Part shown: positions 1-10,652 of the stretch, in pieces
How the letters are laid out: the number at the start of each line of letters is the position of its first letter
Position numbering within the stretch: the first letter of the stretch is position 1
NCBI GenBank assembly: GCA_025201705.1
Contig: MU616644.1
Location: 1-64,000, forward strand
Direction of reading: 5' to 3'
Length of the DNA stretch: 64,000 nt
From: Dissophora ornata
Lineage: Eukaryota > Mortierellomycota > Mortierellomycetes > Mortierellales > Mortierellaceae
Program-made: the position numbers and the translations under genes
Notes under the pieces: generated by a model
What the model was told of the DNA's origin: nothing
The model's input: the letters and a program-made list of their open reading frames with translations, nothing else
Database searches by the model: none

Positions 1-612
1 AAAAAAAAAAGGCGGGAAACCGATTAAACTTAGAGGGTTGCAAGAGAAAGAGAGAGAGAATAAAAAGTACCCAGGCCTCGCTCACAGTAAGGGGTACCAA
101 CAACAATGATCACCACTGGTTCTTTTATTCTTCAGCTATTCATCCGGGACAAGAAAGAATAAGACTCGTGGGGCGTCCCTTATTTTTCGATCCACTTATT
201 GTTTGTTGTTCTCTAGGTTTATGTGGGTCCAGACGGGATATGTTGGTTCCAATGCGTGTTGATTTGTTGTCGACCATGTTCCCCTTTGTTCCTCCTGGAA
301 ATTGGCGGGAAATTGTCCATGGCTGATATGGTTGCTGATACAATGCTGGAAGGAAAACGACCCAGCCGTTCAGTATGTAACGCATAATTGTCTTACTACA
401 CCGATCAAAATACTTTGAGGAGGTTCATTTATCCATTTCTATCCATCTATCGTTCGTTGGAAATGCTAGGGGTGGGAGGAATAAAAGGATATTGCAGCAC
501 CAAATCAGTGCTGTATGGTTCCATCGCATGTTGCTTCATCAGTAAGCGCAGATGTGAGGTTTTTTAGCACTACACCTAGGCCACTATACTCACTCATATG
601 CTGGCCTCAACC
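1..612. other. Intergenic, no gene recognised
   Basis: I see no convincing coding sequence here. The short open frames lack homology that I recognise and lack splice-supported continuation. It starts with an A-run and contains purine-rich stretches. The right end is the upstream region of the small secreted-protein gene. Confidence 0.6.
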
Positions 613-620
613 CATAAAAG
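613..620 (+). promoter_or_regulatory. TATA-like box
   Basis: CATAAAAG lies about 120 bp before the ATG at 739 and is followed by a pyrimidine/CA-rich leader, as expected for a short fungal 5'UTR. Confidence 0.5.
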
Positions 621-738
621 CGCGCGCGTGGGCGTCTACCAGGAACCAACAGTAAAGCACATCAAGCAACTCTTGCAACAACACGACACCAAGACTCAAC
701 CTTCGATCTAAAAACCAAGCATCCCCAAGACTAAAGCA

Positions 739-1005
739 ATGTCTCGTCTCGCTCTCCTCTTGGCCCTGTCTCTCATTATCGCGTATGCCGCCATGCAGAC
801 GGCTCATGGTTCGCCTTCCCTTTACCCACAGGGATCCGGCGGATCTGGCTGTGGTTCTTATTCCGACTGCGGCACTGAAATTCCAGTAGCACCAGTGGCG
901 ATCAGTCCTGAGACTGACTTTCTTCCCGCGAATAATGTCCAGCCTGTGGTCAACGTTTATCCGACAGACTACAATGATTATTCGTGCGATGGTTATGCCG
1001 GTTAA
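739..1005 (+). CDS. Small secreted protein, unknown function
   Basis: An 88-residue single-exon frame begins at ATG 739. It starts with a clear signal peptide: a short basic n-region (MSR), a hydrophobic core of about 15 residues and a likely cleavage near residues 24-25 (AHG-S). The predicted mature chain is about 64 residues, Gly/Ser/Pro/Tyr-rich, with three cysteines. Two lie in a SGCGSYSDCG-type stretch and one near the C terminus. I do not recognise a family. Small size, secretion signal and cysteines fit a generic small secreted or cell-surface peptide; an effector role would be speculation. A TATA-like box and a CA-rich leader upstream support transcription. The coding call rests on the signal peptide and leader, since the frame is short. 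Confidence 0.6.
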   Translation: MSRLALLLALSLIIAYAAMQTAHGSPSLYPQGSGGSGCGSYSDCGTEIPVAPVAISPETDFLPANNVQPVVNVYPTDYNDYSCDGYAG

Positions 1006-1154
1006 GGTGACAATGAACCTTGCGAAGAGGGTTCTAGACACGCAACTCGGCGTAAACCATTCGAACTCTTTCGCGATTAGGTGATACACCGCATGACCCT
1101 TATAGCCATCCTTTTTGCCTTTTGCTGACCAAATGACCACGATGACTCTTATAA

Positions 1155-1620
1155 TGACCACCGTCTGCAATAAATCGTCACTGAAAGAGCTGAACAACAA
1201 AGATGCATGGGTATGGTGCAACTTTCTGGGGTAGCAATAATTATGTAGATTAGTTGTCATCGCGGGAATGCCCTGACCACCTGCAACAATAAAAGAGTAA
1301 TCAACAAAGAAGCATGGAGTTCTGCAAATTTTTGGGGTAGCGACAATCATGTTGACTTATTGTCGCCGCGGGAAAGCCATGACCACCATTTGCAATATAT
1401 TGCCATTGCAAAGGCTGAACAACAAAGAAGCAAGGCGTACCGCATACTTAAACTTGACGTAGCGATAATCATGTAGACCAATTATTGCTGCGAGAAACTC
1501 ATTTGCGCCAGTGGCAATAAAATTGTCATTGCGCATTGCAGGAACTGAACAACAAAAATGCAGGGGACATGCTGCATTTGTGGAAATAGGTTAGACTAAT
1601 TTTCATCGCGGGAAAGCTGG
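1155..1620. repeat. Degenerate ~106-120-bp tandem repeat, four copies
   Basis: Four diverged units begin near 1155, 1274, 1380 and 1500. Each carries the same ordered blocks: TGACCACC, TTTGCAATA, CTGAACAACAAAGAAGC, a TGGGGTAGCGATAATCATGTAGAC-like stretch and a closing ATCGCGGGAAAG-type block. Copy-to-copy differences are substitutions and small indels. No long frame runs through all units, so it is not read as a protein repeat. Confidence 0.75.
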
Positions 1621-1726
1621 GAGTTTTTCGCTAGAGCAGCTCACCTTTTTCACTACGCGTACCCAAGGTTAATTTATTTCTATGGTTTCTCAAATCACTT
1701 TCCCAGCAGAGCCGTTTGTCTGCTGA

Positions 1727-3200
1727 CTACTTTGATTTCGTGAACTGCTGGTGCACCTTTAGCGCAAATTCGCTCATCTCTCTGTAGGCCTCTTCACGAT
1801 CCTGCTTGGTCGAAATGTCATCCAACAAAAAGTAATTATGCGATCGACCTTCAGCAATAATAGCTCTCACTTCCCCGCCCTCTCCCTGAACTCTCTTTAC
1901 AAATCGCTCGAGAGACGGTCTTAGAATCTCGACACCTCCGATGAAAACCAACATTGGCGGTAGTCCAGATACGGAGGGCCCACTGCAGGGGGAGGTATAG
2001 GGACACATCGCGATCTCGGGGCGGAGTTGCGTATATGCTTCCGAGTAAATTTCACAGCCGATCGCACTGACGATATCAAACATGGAGCTCTCCAAGGGCT
2101 CAGGGTCACGAACCCAAGGACAAATTAGGATCTGTCCCGCGGGGGCGCCGAGGTCAGAGAAGCTATCCCGCAACTTGAGGGAGGTTCCTAGACAGATGTT
2201 CCCGCCAGCTGAGTCTCCAACTAAAAAAATATATGACCAGATTATATTTGCGTGTGTAAGCATGGCGCGCTACCGTGAATCGTCAACTGCTCTTCGATCT
2301 GGGAAGACAAATGACGTGTCTGTGTTTGTTTTGAACCTACGAAGAACAATTTGTTTCGGGTCGACTCCATGCAGCTTGACTAGGTCCCGGAATGCGGCAA
2401 TAATCTCGTCCATTGCGTAGGGGTAAGGGTTCTCTGGCGACAGACCTAGATCGGGCGTAGGACAAAATCAAGGCCATACGCAATCCAATCAACCAAACAA
2501 TCAAACGACAAGTCCATGGGTGATCGAATATCAATTGCATGGGCTCACAAAATTTCTTATTTTTGTTTTCCGATCGCTTACCATACTCAATGGAGAGAAC
2601 TCCGATCCTCACACTCTGATGCTCCTGTGCACTCTTCATCCAGTTCTTGAAACAACTCATGAACATCAATGCGTTCCCGTCGATGTATCCACCGCCATGG
2701 ATCGCCAATACTACTACGTCACACCCTTTTCCGACAGGCACATCCTTGGGGTTGAATGGCTTGGCTGAGAGGCCATTAACCTTGCCTTTGTCAGAGCTCA
2801 ACTGATCCTGAAAAGGGATCCAAACCCCACTCCACCCCTCTCCTTTAACTTCAGTTGCCCATTTGGCCCTCTTTGCTTCGGATCCCAGGCCAGCTCGCCA
2901 TAAGACTAAACCCACGGCTGTTCTCATGAACGATCTGTACTGGCGGATGCTGAGACACTCGATTCCAGGAAAGAGCATGGCGGCACTGGCACCAATTGAG
3001 TACGGCTGTTGAGGCGGCGTTTTTCCTGTAATGTAGAGTCCTGTATATCTTGCAATCCTTGCAACTACAACGAGGTTACAAGCAGGTATCAATAAAATCT
3101 TCTCAAGATATGCGTTACTGTTAGATGAAGTTTTTACGGCAGCCTCATCTTTTTTGCTCACATACTCATAGAGCAAATCAGGTAGCCATAAGCCAAAGGA
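1727..3200 (-). CDS. Alpha/beta-hydrolase (HSL/steryl-acetyl-hydrolase type), 5' end unresolved
   Basis: The protein is a hormone-sensitive-lipase-like alpha/beta-hydrolase, the family that includes fungal steryl acetyl hydrolases. Three exons are clear: up to 2582, 2341-2445 and 1727-2220. The introns 2446-2581 (GTAAGC..CTAG) and 2221-2340 (GTAGGT..TTAG) both restore frame. The oxyanion-hole motif HGGGYIDGN is in the first of these exons. The joins recreate EYGLSPENPYPYA and the nucleophile elbow LGDSAGGN. A late SHNYFLLD supplies the catalytic His region, and the Asp is probably in the stretch before it. The first exon opens at 3200, just after a TAG that could be a splice acceptor (CTTAGTAG), and has no early in-frame ATG, so a 5' exon is missing. 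An ATG at 3310 followed by a short frame is a candidate. Substrate unknown; ester hydrolysis of a lipid is likely from the family. Confidence 0.8.
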
Positions 3201-4680
3201 CTACTAAGCATTCAATGCAAATATGCAAAAAAAAAAGGGGGGGGGGGTGTATTCGTCAGGTTCAGTAGGCCAAACAACTCTCGTTGCGGTGGACTCTTGA
3301 ATATTTCCATGGGTTATATCAGCCTGGTGTCTTTGGTTTGTACCATGTCTCGTGCTTTATCCACCGCTGCAATAGAGAAATCTGTCCTGTCCTGTCTGTC
3401 ATTGTGAAAGGGCTGAGGGAAGAAACAAAAATTGATACACAAGGAGGATGAAGTACATGTACAATATGAGAAATCGAAATTGGGCTCAGTCTTGTCTGAC
3501 ATTGCCATCTGGCTGTCGGATTGACTCGGTTACATGCAAACATGCGTTCCCGCGATTTCGAGCACAAACGCAATGCGAAATGAGTGTCGATTGCGGCTAA
3601 ATATGGATTAGGTCTGCCGAGCCGCCAGTTGCATAGACCTAAGCCACAGCTGGGGCTAGCTCTGTGCTGTCAAGGCGACAGCTTGCCTTTCCAAACGACA
3701 AGCATTCGCCTTCAGGGCAACTATCAGCCGGAGCGCAGAAATATGAAGGAGGTGCTTTCAGAAGAACGTGCTTGTCTACATGAATGTTTGAAAATGTATA
3801 AGCGTGAATAGCTACGAGGTCAGCCTTGTTATGCACCTCGAGGGACCAGAAATTTTATCAAGCCCACATTCTTCGCGTAGACTATGGCCTCTAGTGACGG
3901 AAGCATGACATTTATACGAAAGAGTTCTAGGCGAAGAGCAGATGGGGTGTCTGTGTTCTCTTACCCGGAAATGCACTCCCAAATGTTCGTAATCTGGTGC
4001 CAAAGTAAGCCTAGACTCTAATATGGCGCACTGTGTCCATGTGTTCATTCACAGGTTTGGAATGTGGTAACACAGGGGAAATGAAAAATTGCTCACCGTT
4101 TATCTTTGCACTTGGATCTTCGGACAGGAGATGGCGCACGACATCCGAGGTTAATGAGATGAGAGGAAGCTTTATCAAATAACAAACAACTCCAAAGAAT
4201 GGATCATAAAAACGGGCTGTTATCTAGCAATGATAGGTAATGCAGGCGTAAAGAGCGTGAGCTGTGAAGTGGTGAAGCACTACGCCAAGAGGCATTCCAG
4301 CCATCTTTGGTCGATATCCAGATGCAGAGCTCTTCGCGTTTCCTTTCTGTAAAAGCAGCTGTGTGTGTACAGTCGACACTGTGTGCCGAATAAGGTGCGA
4401 GGAGAACAATGAACAAAAACAAATAATAGAGTTGTTGACATCCTCTGACAAAAACATCAAAAAAAAACCAAGGATCACAACAAGAAACACAACGACACGG
4501 CGTCAAAATAAACAAATTCCTGTCAGAACCGAGAACAGGCAAAGAGCAATCCAGACTCAGAAATGTGTCCACAGGCACAAAACAGACCAGCCACAGAGCA
4601 GTTGGAGCTTAATTGCTCAATCGGCTTTCATCACATCCATATATTGCGGGCCTTTAGAACGTGGTTCTTTTGGTGTAGGC
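3201..4680. other. Intergenic; A10-G11 homopolymer junction
   Basis: No gene recognised except a possible first exon of the upstream hydrolase (minus-strand ATG at 3308-3310). A run of ten A followed directly by eleven G lies at 3227-3247, a likely slippage-prone site. The right part carries the promoter region of the fucosyltransferase-like gene. Confidence 0.5.
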
Positions 4681-4688
4681 TATTTATA
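4681..4688 (+). promoter_or_regulatory. TATA box
   Basis: TATTTATA sits about 220 bp before the ATG at 4908 and is followed by a strongly CT-rich leader, typical of a 5'UTR here. Confidence 0.5.
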
Positions 4689-4907
4689 CCACTTCACCTC
4701 TTGTCCAGGCGCCGGTCTTGTCCAACACCCTGCACACGCGAGCCATTCATCAACCCTCCAATTCCCTCTTTATCAAACCTCAATCTCCACTCTGTTTCTT
4801 CTCTTTCCTCTACTCGTTGTTCACAATTCCGCCTCGCATTCCTCCTTCTCACTTCCTTACGTTCCCCCTCTACTCCCTCGCATCCTTTTAATCTCAATTG
4901 TACATAA

Positions 4908-6548
4908 ATGCCATCACTTGCGCAATCACCAACGTCGCCAGGGCACACTAATGCTTTCCCTCGACTCACCTCCAGCAGGTTCCACAACCAACGCCGAATC
5001 GGCATACTCTTTGTCTTCATGATCCTCACCTTTTCAGGATCTCTTATTATTCTCCGCATCTCCAGCAATCAAATACAAGAATCCGACAACGACGAAACCT
5101 CCTCTGTCATTCGATGGACCGCAAAGAAGTTCACCAACTCTCGCCAATGGTCTGAGAGCCAGAGGAGGGAACGAGAGGAAAAAGAAGCCGAGGAGGAACT
5201 GGTAATCTACAGGGAATCTCATAGGAAACTTGGCCGACCACGGCTCGCACTTCCTCATCACGACACCTTTCAAGATGAATATGAGCAGCGCCGCCTCCAG
5301 AAGGAACTCGCACATCAAGAGGAGGAACTGAAGCAATTGCGAGAGCAAGTCGAACAACAGCTGCTGTCTCTAGAACTGCGGCCAACAAAATCTCCTAAAT
5401 TGCCTGAGTCCGCACTGAGCCCAGAAGCAAAACAGATTGAAGCTATTAGTGACTCGGCCCGAGAAAGCATTCATGCCCCTAGACCGTTCGAGGTGACACT
5501 GGAGGACAACGGCTCTACAAAGTACTTTACCTACCTACCCTATGCCGGTATCACGGACCAATTCTATGGAATGCTCCGTGGTATGGAGGTCGCCAAGGCC
5601 CTGGGTCGGACCTTAATCATCCCACCAATCACAGGGTCCATCCATGATGAGTCCAAGCAGAACCAGCCCTGGTCCAAGTTCCTAGACCTGAAGCGATTCT
5701 CCAAGGTGACTGGTGTCAAGGTCGTCGAGTTCCACGACCTGCGCGATGCAGAGCTCACAGAATACAACGAACTCCAGTGCGGAATCACTTGTGGGGTCGG
5801 GTCCAAAGACGCGATCGATTTTACTGCCGAGGGGTTCCTGAGGCAATGGCGACTTAACGCAACATTGGGCTCCTTACCAGCGGATGAATCCAACCTCGAT
5901 GGCATCATTTCGATGTTGAAGAGCTTACAAGATGACAAGTACGTCTGTATCTCAAACACATACAAGATTCTCGTCAAGGACAAGTCCGAATGGGAGCGAT
6001 TTGGCCAACACCTCCATTTTTCGAAAGAGCTGGAGGGCTTTGTTGAGAAGTTCCTCGATAAGAACGCGGCCCATGGGAGGTCCAAGGTCGACATGGCCGA
6101 GATAGGCAACGTGGCCCGTCCTGACGGACACCGATTCATCACCATCCATGCACGCAGGGGTGACTTTGTCAAGTACTGCAAGAACAACTTTACGAGCAAG
6201 AAGATGATCCACTGCTTGTCATCAACTGAGCAGATTGCCGACAGAGTCAATCGTATTCAGAAGAGATTGAACCCCAACATGAACGCCGAAACCGCGCTAC
6301 CAGTGTTTGTGGCGACGAACGAGCGTGATCCGGACGAGTCGAGGCAGTTTGAGGACTTGGGGTGGAATTACGTGAATCACGAAGAGATGGGCACTATTGA
6401 GACCCTCGGCGTCTTTGGACCAATGATGGTTGATCAGGTGCTTTTGGCGCACGCGGAGGCCTTTATTGGAATCCAAATGAGTACGTTCTCACACATGGGC
6501 GCGCTGAGGCAGCGCGACTGGCACGGCCGTGAAATAGAGTACATGTAG
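4908..6548 (+). CDS. GDP-fucose protein O-fucosyltransferase-like, type II membrane protein
   Basis: An uninterrupted frame of 546 residues. The N terminus is short and cytosolic, followed by one membrane span (about residues 27-47, ILFVFMILTFSGSLIILRI), giving type II Golgi/ER topology. A charged coiled-coil stalk (about residues 75-155, Glu/Arg/Gln-rich) leads to the catalytic domain. That domain opens with YLPYAGITDQFYGMLRGMEVAKALGRTL-like sequence and contains HARRGDFVKYC near residue 414, matching the H-x-R-R-G-D signature of the O-FucT family. The Arg in this motif binds the GDP-fucose phosphate in characterised members. The family transfers fucose from GDP-fucose to Ser/Thr. The acceptor here is unknown. 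A TATA box and CT-rich leader precede the ATG. No intron is seen, unlike most neighbours. Confidence 0.8.
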   Translation: MPSLAQSPTSPGHTNAFPRLTSSRFHNQRRIGILFVFMILTFSGSLIILRISSNQIQESDNDETSSVIRWTAKKFTNSRQWSESQRREREEKEAEEELVIYRESHRKLGRPRLALPHHDTFQDEYEQRRLQKELAHQEEELKQLREQVEQQLLSLELRPTKSPKLPESALSPEAKQIEAISDSARESIHAPRPFEVTLEDNGSTKYFTYLPYAGITDQFYGMLRGMEVAKALGRTLIIPPITGSIHDESKQNQPWSKFLDLKRFSKVTGVKVVEFHDLRDAELTEYNELQCGITCGVGSKDAIDFTAEGFLRQWRLNATLGSLPADESNLDGIISMLKSLQDDKYVCISNTYKILVKDKSEWERFGQHLHFSKELEGFVEKFLDKNAAHGRSKVDMAEIGNVARPDGHRFITIHARRGDFVKYCKNNFTSKKMIHCLSSTEQIADRVNRIQKRLNPNMNAETALPVFVATNERDPDESRQFEDLGWNYVNHEEMGTIETLGVFGPMMVDQVLLAHAEAFIGIQMSTFSHMGALRQRDWHGREIEYM

Positions 6549-6918
6549 ACATATTGAAACACACATATTAATGGAAGCATCCGGCGAAATGCCTTGTCCA
6601 GAAGTGTGCCTTTATCTCGTGCGGAATCAGATACATTGTCCAGAAAGAACTTAAGACACGCTATCGCGAAAGGGGGGGGTGTGAACCACTTCCAGAGCAG
6701 GCTATCGTTTCGCCAATTTATACATGGCCACACTAAAGTAGGTGAGTCGACCGACTGGAATTGGAGGGGCGCGTCGATATAGAAAGACAATATATGACAA
6801 TGTACCAAAGAACACTGGCATCAATCAAATCGAGCTACGAGTGTCAGATGGTTGACCAGCAGAGTACATTTGATGTCGGGGTATAGAAGCTGTGTTCAAG
6901 GCGCATCTCTATGAATAT
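6549..6918. other. Intergenic between convergent genes
   Basis: No gene seen. It separates the 3' ends of the plus-strand fucosyltransferase-like gene and the minus-strand transporter gene, so it should hold both 3'UTRs. Confidence 0.6.
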
Positions 6919-9412
6919 CTATTTACCATGCTGTGGAAAGTCATCGTCCTCTTCCAAAATAAATGCTTCCTGCAACGATGCGCCTTCTTTGCTAGCCCCT
7001 GCTGCATCCACATGTGATGCCAGACTATGATTCCATGGCCGATCCGGCTCACTCGTTCCTAGTTGCTTTTTCGATAACCTTTTGGCATCCCTCCTCCGCT
7101 TCCGCTTTGCACTCTCAGCATCTGCCAGCTCTTTGGCATCCCGTCTCGCCTTGGCCTTCATCTCCCTCAGCTTCATAAAATGGTACACTCCGATACCCGT
7201 CAGCGTCACGAACAGCCCAAGCACGTTCACCAGCGTCAATTGGTCATGGAAAACCGCTGCTGATACCAAAACTGTTATTACCTCCTTGACAATCCCCAGA
7301 ACCGACAACGTGACCACACTGGTTCTCGAAATCAAGTTGAATTCTGCCAGAACCATCACAAACGCGATGAAACCGCCCAGGAACAAAAGCCCGAGCGTTC
7401 CAAGCGCGGCTTGTGGGCTTGAGAAGAAAGATGATGAAAATATGGTCCCATAACCCTCAAAGATGCCCGCAACGATTGAGAGACAGATTCCCATGATAGG
7501 AGAGAGGAAGAAGATGGTTGAGATCGGGTTGGCGAGACTGCCGGATTTGGTTGCGGTCTTTTCGAGCAAGAGTTGGGTCAGGGACCAGCGAAGACCTCCT
7601 AGCACGGCCGCCAACATGACTTGGATGAACCTTTTTAAAAGTGTGTTACAAACGTTAGTAAAAATACTGCTATTCAACGGAAGACTGGGTGTCAGGCATG
7701 AGTCTCGTGTCCTTACCCGATCAAGACAAAGTCGGCCTCAGACATGACCATCATGAACAAGCCTACGCATATAACCGCGATCACTCCTACCAGTGACCAC
7801 GTCGGCTTCTCTAGCCTGAAGGCGAATGCGAATAAAAGTACAAAAGCAAGCGATGAAGACTTGCACATGGCTAATACGAAAAACAATATGTGGGAAAAGT
7901 CAGTTTGTTAGTGTTTTCTGGTCAGCTCTGATTATACCGGCAGTTGTTGTTGATATACGAGGTATTACAGGATAGTCTTACTATAAAATGCGAGTGTGAT
8001 GGTCTTCAGACTGCTGTTGCTCAGCCCAATGTCCAATCCAGATGCGACAGCGCACGGCATGATTTTTGTCCTAAAAACCATCCATGATTGACAGGTGTTA
8101 AATGAACGTAGAGATAAAAAGAAATGCAATAGTAGAATGTACCGCCAATGATTTGTTTTTCTTTTTTTTTACCCAAAATCCTTGGCTGAAGGTGCGGCTT
8201 TGGGCCGCAGTGCTGGCAAGATTGCCAGCGTGATTGAGGAGAGCGAGAACTGGGCCACCATGTGCAGACTGGTCGTGAAGAGTGGGAACTGAAAGTTGTG
8301 ATAGTTAGGCGAGAACAGCCATTTGTTGTAAAATGACAGTGCGGTCGAGGTTGAGTACCTGTTAAGGAAACAAATCATCGTCATCAGCCTTTGCATCAAT
8401 ACCTTCCAGTGTTTGATTTCGCGATCGCAGACCCATTAATAAATCGTTACCATGCAAAAACGTAAAAGCTACTCCAAAGCATCTGCACACGGAACTGTTT
8501 CCTCGCTAACGCCGCCACCTGCTCCACCCGAATCGCACCCAACCCAAGCTTTGATCCTGTTCCTTCATCGTCTAACACCTCCCCTTTGTCATGTCCACTG
8601 CGATGATGAAGTTTCTTTCTGCCCTTCCGTCCTCCAGAGACTTTGAGGGCTCTTCGTTCCTTCGATTCGGCGTCCATGTTATGCTTCGATGACCGTCCAT
8701 GCTTGCCTCTTTGACTCTCCATCCGAAGTCTCTCAACGTCGATCGTCGACAGCGGCAAAGTGTCATACTCGTTATCATCCAGCTCTTTCAACAGACTACC
8801 ACCACCAAGTCTTCTGTGTCCATGGGGCTCTAAGTCTAGTCCAATCATGGTGCCAGTTCCGGTCTCGCCAACTCGCATGCCCATGCCCATACCCCCCAGC
8901 TTCGAGTTGTTGGAGGTCAGCAAAAGGTGGTGTGTGTCCTCTTCAACATCATCCTCGTCTTCTCCATCCGCTGGCGCGCGATAGGTTTCAGAGCGGCTCC
9001 GGCTAGTAGCGGCGCCGTTTTCCCCGTCCTCCTCGCTGCTGCTGCAGGTGTAGTCGCTATCAGCATCGTCACTGTCGTAGTCTTCATCGTCCTCGTCTTG
9101 GGAATCGTAGGAGTCGTACCCGGTAGTAGCGGTACTATCCCTGGCGACACCATCATGTCTTTGCTGCCTGATCTCGTTGCTGTCTGCGAAGGGATTCCTT
9201 GATGTTGTGCTATTATAGCTGTCTGCTGTTGCGTCGATAAACGACTCATGTTCATATGTATGATCCTGCAAGAACGGCGCTTCGTCGTCACCGAAGGGAT
9301 CTTGTAAGCTTCCTGCGGCAACTGAAGCAGTTGTTGTTGCTGTAGTCGTAACTGCTGCTCCGCTTTCGCCGCTTCTTTCGGCAGATATAAGCCCATGTGA
9401 TGGGTCGGTCAT
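6919..9412 (-). CDS. SLC35C2/Ymd8-like nucleotide-sugar or triose-phosphate transporter with long acidic N-terminal tail
   Basis: Five exons (8451-9412, 8173-8358, 7982-8070, 7717-7870, 6919-7630) join to 2103 nt, 700 residues, with consistent GT..AG introns of about 85-110 bp. The first ~300 residues are hydrophilic, Asp/Glu/Ser-rich, and unusual for the family. The transporter domain follows, with about ten membrane spans. Family-type motifs include STALSFYNKWLFS, SGLDIGLSNSSL, FYTMCKSSSL, LGGLRWSLTQLLLEK and NPISTIFFLSP. These match the solute carrier 35C2 and yeast Ymd8 group of Golgi/ER transporters in the triose-phosphate-transporter superfamily. The C terminus is a basic, Lys/Arg-rich cytosolic tail ending near an acidic EEDDDF. 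The ATG at 9412 was chosen because further upstream the frame has only a TTG. Substrate not inferable from sequence alone. Confidence 0.88.
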
Positions 9413-10652
9413 GTTGGTACTTGAGTTCAAAGTAGAGACGGGCCTGGTGTAGGTGGTTGGGTAGTAGTCTTGGCGGGTGAGATTCAGTCCTCCGCATCAA
9501 AGAAATAGTGAGATGAGAAAGAGAGACGTAATGATGGTTTGGCTGATTGGAATGAGATGGAATGGTGAGCAACAAGGAGAGGAGAGGTGTCGGTTTTGGT
9601 TTTGGCCTATGCCTTGCGGAATGACATTGCCGTTTCTAATGAATTTTTGGTTTGCCCGCGTAATTGTTGTCCCCCTCTCCCTCGTGTCTCGATAGACCAC
9701 GGCCTGTCCCATCCCGGTGTCCCATCCGCCTGTGCACCCACCACCCAATCAATATCAGTATATCAACCTGTTTTCCACCTCATCTGCCATCGTGCTGGTA
9801 AAACGTCGATCAACAGGGGCACAAGCGGGCTTTGGAGTTGCATGACTGGAAAGAAGTTGAAGCTCCTTGATGACGAAGACGGAATGGCCACTTGTATAGA
9901 GTCGTTCTTCGTTTCTTCATGTACATGACGCACCACTGTTCCAGAATCAATTACGAGTGACAACCGACAAGCGGCTTGAAGGAAGACGAGATCGTAGACC
10001 AATACACTATGCTCCCGAGTTGGGGATTGACCCGACACATATCATCAGCGCCACAAAAGTCAAGCATGACACCTGTTGCTCAAGCATGGCGCAGCTTGAG
10101 GCGACAGAAGTTGTAGACGCCGCGCTTTTGGAGTCAATGAGCGGCATTTCGTAGAACGCAAGCTTGAGTCCACCATGGACTCGACACTGATATGTCAACG
10201 TTTCGCAACTCGCAGGTCCCAGCAAGTGTCATGTATGCATTGGAGGGATAGCGAGGTAATGTAAAAAGGACAATCTACCTGTTGAAGAGAATGGCGAATC
10301 AGACACCAAAAAGGCGACCAGAAAACGAAACAGGATGGACTTGCTTCTTGTGAATAAATGACAAAGATTACCATGTTCTGCTGAAGGATGAACTTCCTTG
10401 CTTCAAATCAAAAACATCAAGAACCCGTACAGTACATTGCCTTTGAGAAGAGAAAGTCGTCTACTCTCCGTTTGCCCAGACGATTGACTAAAGTTGTTTC
10501 CGCCTCGCCGCGCCTTTAAAAGAATTGATAAAGCTGGGCACTTTAGGCCTTTCTCTGACACCTTAACATACAAAGTATTTATTGCAGGCAATTAGGAAAA
10601 GGTATCAACACCTGCATGGTTTATTTGGTGTAAACTGAGCCGTCCTCACTCT
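9413..10652. other. Intergenic, no gene recognised
   Basis: This stretch is the upstream region of the transporter gene plus the 3' flank of the b5-reductase gene. Open frames here are short and I see no family signature, tRNA or clear repeat. Confidence 0.55.

Noticed and set aside
1155..1620. CRISPR-like array
   Set aside because: Repeats are long and degenerate without unique regular spacers, and the genome is eukaryotic.
4363..5022. Open frame of 219 codons overlapping the fucosyltransferase start
   Set aside because: It spans the promoter and CT-rich leader, shows no motif and overlaps the real gene in another frame.
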